A DNA stretch of 6,729 bases. Origin: an uncultured Ignavibacteriota bacterium (GTDB taxonomy: Bacteria > Bacteroidota > Ignavibacteria > Tepidaquicellales > Tepidaquicellaceae). Made by a program: the position numbers and the translations under genes. Location of the stretch: assembly GCA_903901375.1 (NCBI GenBank), contig CAIUQV010000231.1, positions 1-6,729 of the forward strand, in the 5' to 3' direction. This document shows, one piece after another, positions 6,535 to 6,729 of the stretch (within the stretch, counting starts at the first letter, position 1; each line of letters begins with the position of its first letter). Under the pieces are notes generated by a model, which had not been told where the DNA came from, did not search any database, and saw nothing but the letters and a program-made list of their open reading frames with translations.

Positions 6535-6729
6535 ATGAGCTGGTATACAGAATATAAAAGTTCGTTAAAGGGTTACGATGTTGAGGAATTGCTTGATATT
6601 TTCTTCTACAGACCAATGTCATTCCTGTTTGTAAAGTTAATCTACTCAACTAATATAACCCCAAATCAGATTTCTATTGTATCTATGCTTTTCGGAATCC
6701 TTACTGGTGTTATGTTCGGGTTTGGAACA
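6535..6729 (+). CDS. CDP-alcohol phosphatidyltransferase family protein (N-terminus, 3' truncated)
   Basis: The first 65 codons of a gene that runs past the window end. The translation begins MSWYTEYKSSLKG and continues FYRPMSFLFVKLIYSTNITPNQIS, then enters a hydrophobic segment (IVSMLFGILTGVMFGFG). The sequence RP-(8-12 residues)-Y-TNITPNQIS followed by a membrane helix is typical of integral-membrane CDP-alcohol phosphatidyltransferases, which join a CDP-activated lipid or alcohol to a second alcohol in phospholipid or compatible-solute synthesis. The diagnostic DGxxAR...GxxxD motif normally lies just after this first helix and so falls outside the window. The exact product (phosphatidylglycerophosphate, phosphatidylinositol phosphate or other) cannot be decided. 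It lies 23 bases after ppk1 on the same strand. Confidence 0.82.
   Translation, partial: MSWYTEYKSSLKGYDVEELLDIFFYRPMSFLFVKLIYSTNITPNQISIVSMLFGILTGVMFGFGT

Overview
The window is a compact bacterial segment in which every convincing gene lies on the + strand. It has eight coding regions, the first and last cut by the window edges, with gaps of at most 49 bases and two overlapping gene junctions. Base composition is AT-rich (roughly 35-40% GC by eye). Shine-Dalgarno motifs are weak or absent and the starts are preceded by A/T-rich leaders. Together with the protein types, this suits the Bacteroidota/Chlorobi/Ignavibacteria (FCB) side of the bacteria, perhaps an Ignavibacteria-like organism. 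That placement is inference from style, not from a phylogenetic marker.

Layout. Bases 1-561 hold the C-terminal part of a MtaB-type radical SAM methylthiotransferase that modifies tRNA position 37. A SixA-type phosphohistidine phosphatase (591-1082) follows, then an ABC transporter ATPase of the iron-siderophore/cobalamin/heme type (1096-1905) and a crotonase-fold enoyl-CoA hydratase/isomerase relative (1917-2687). After the longest gap (49 bases) comes a second tight group. It holds a HisC-like PLP aminotransferase (2737-3804), a membrane-anchored DUF192 protein (3804-4373), a full-length polyphosphate kinase Ppk1 starting at TTG (4370-6511), and the N-terminus of a CDP-alcohol phosphatidyltransferase (6535 to the window end).

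How they work together. The products serve different jobs: tRNA modification, phosphohistidine signalling, metal-chelate import, acyl-CoA metabolism, amino-group transfer, polyphosphate synthesis and phospholipid synthesis. They do not form one obvious pathway. The spacing suggests one or two co-transcribed units, with translational coupling at the aminotransferase/DUF192 (TAATG) and DUF192/ppk1 (TTGA) junctions. A phosphohistidine phosphatase and a kinase that works through a phosphohistidine intermediate occur in the same run, but not next to each other.

I found no mobile element, CRISPR array, RNA gene, convincing terminator or clearly novel system. The points most worth checking are the altered active-site segment of the crotonase, the unusual substrate-pocket segments of the aminotransferase, and the TTG start of ppk1.
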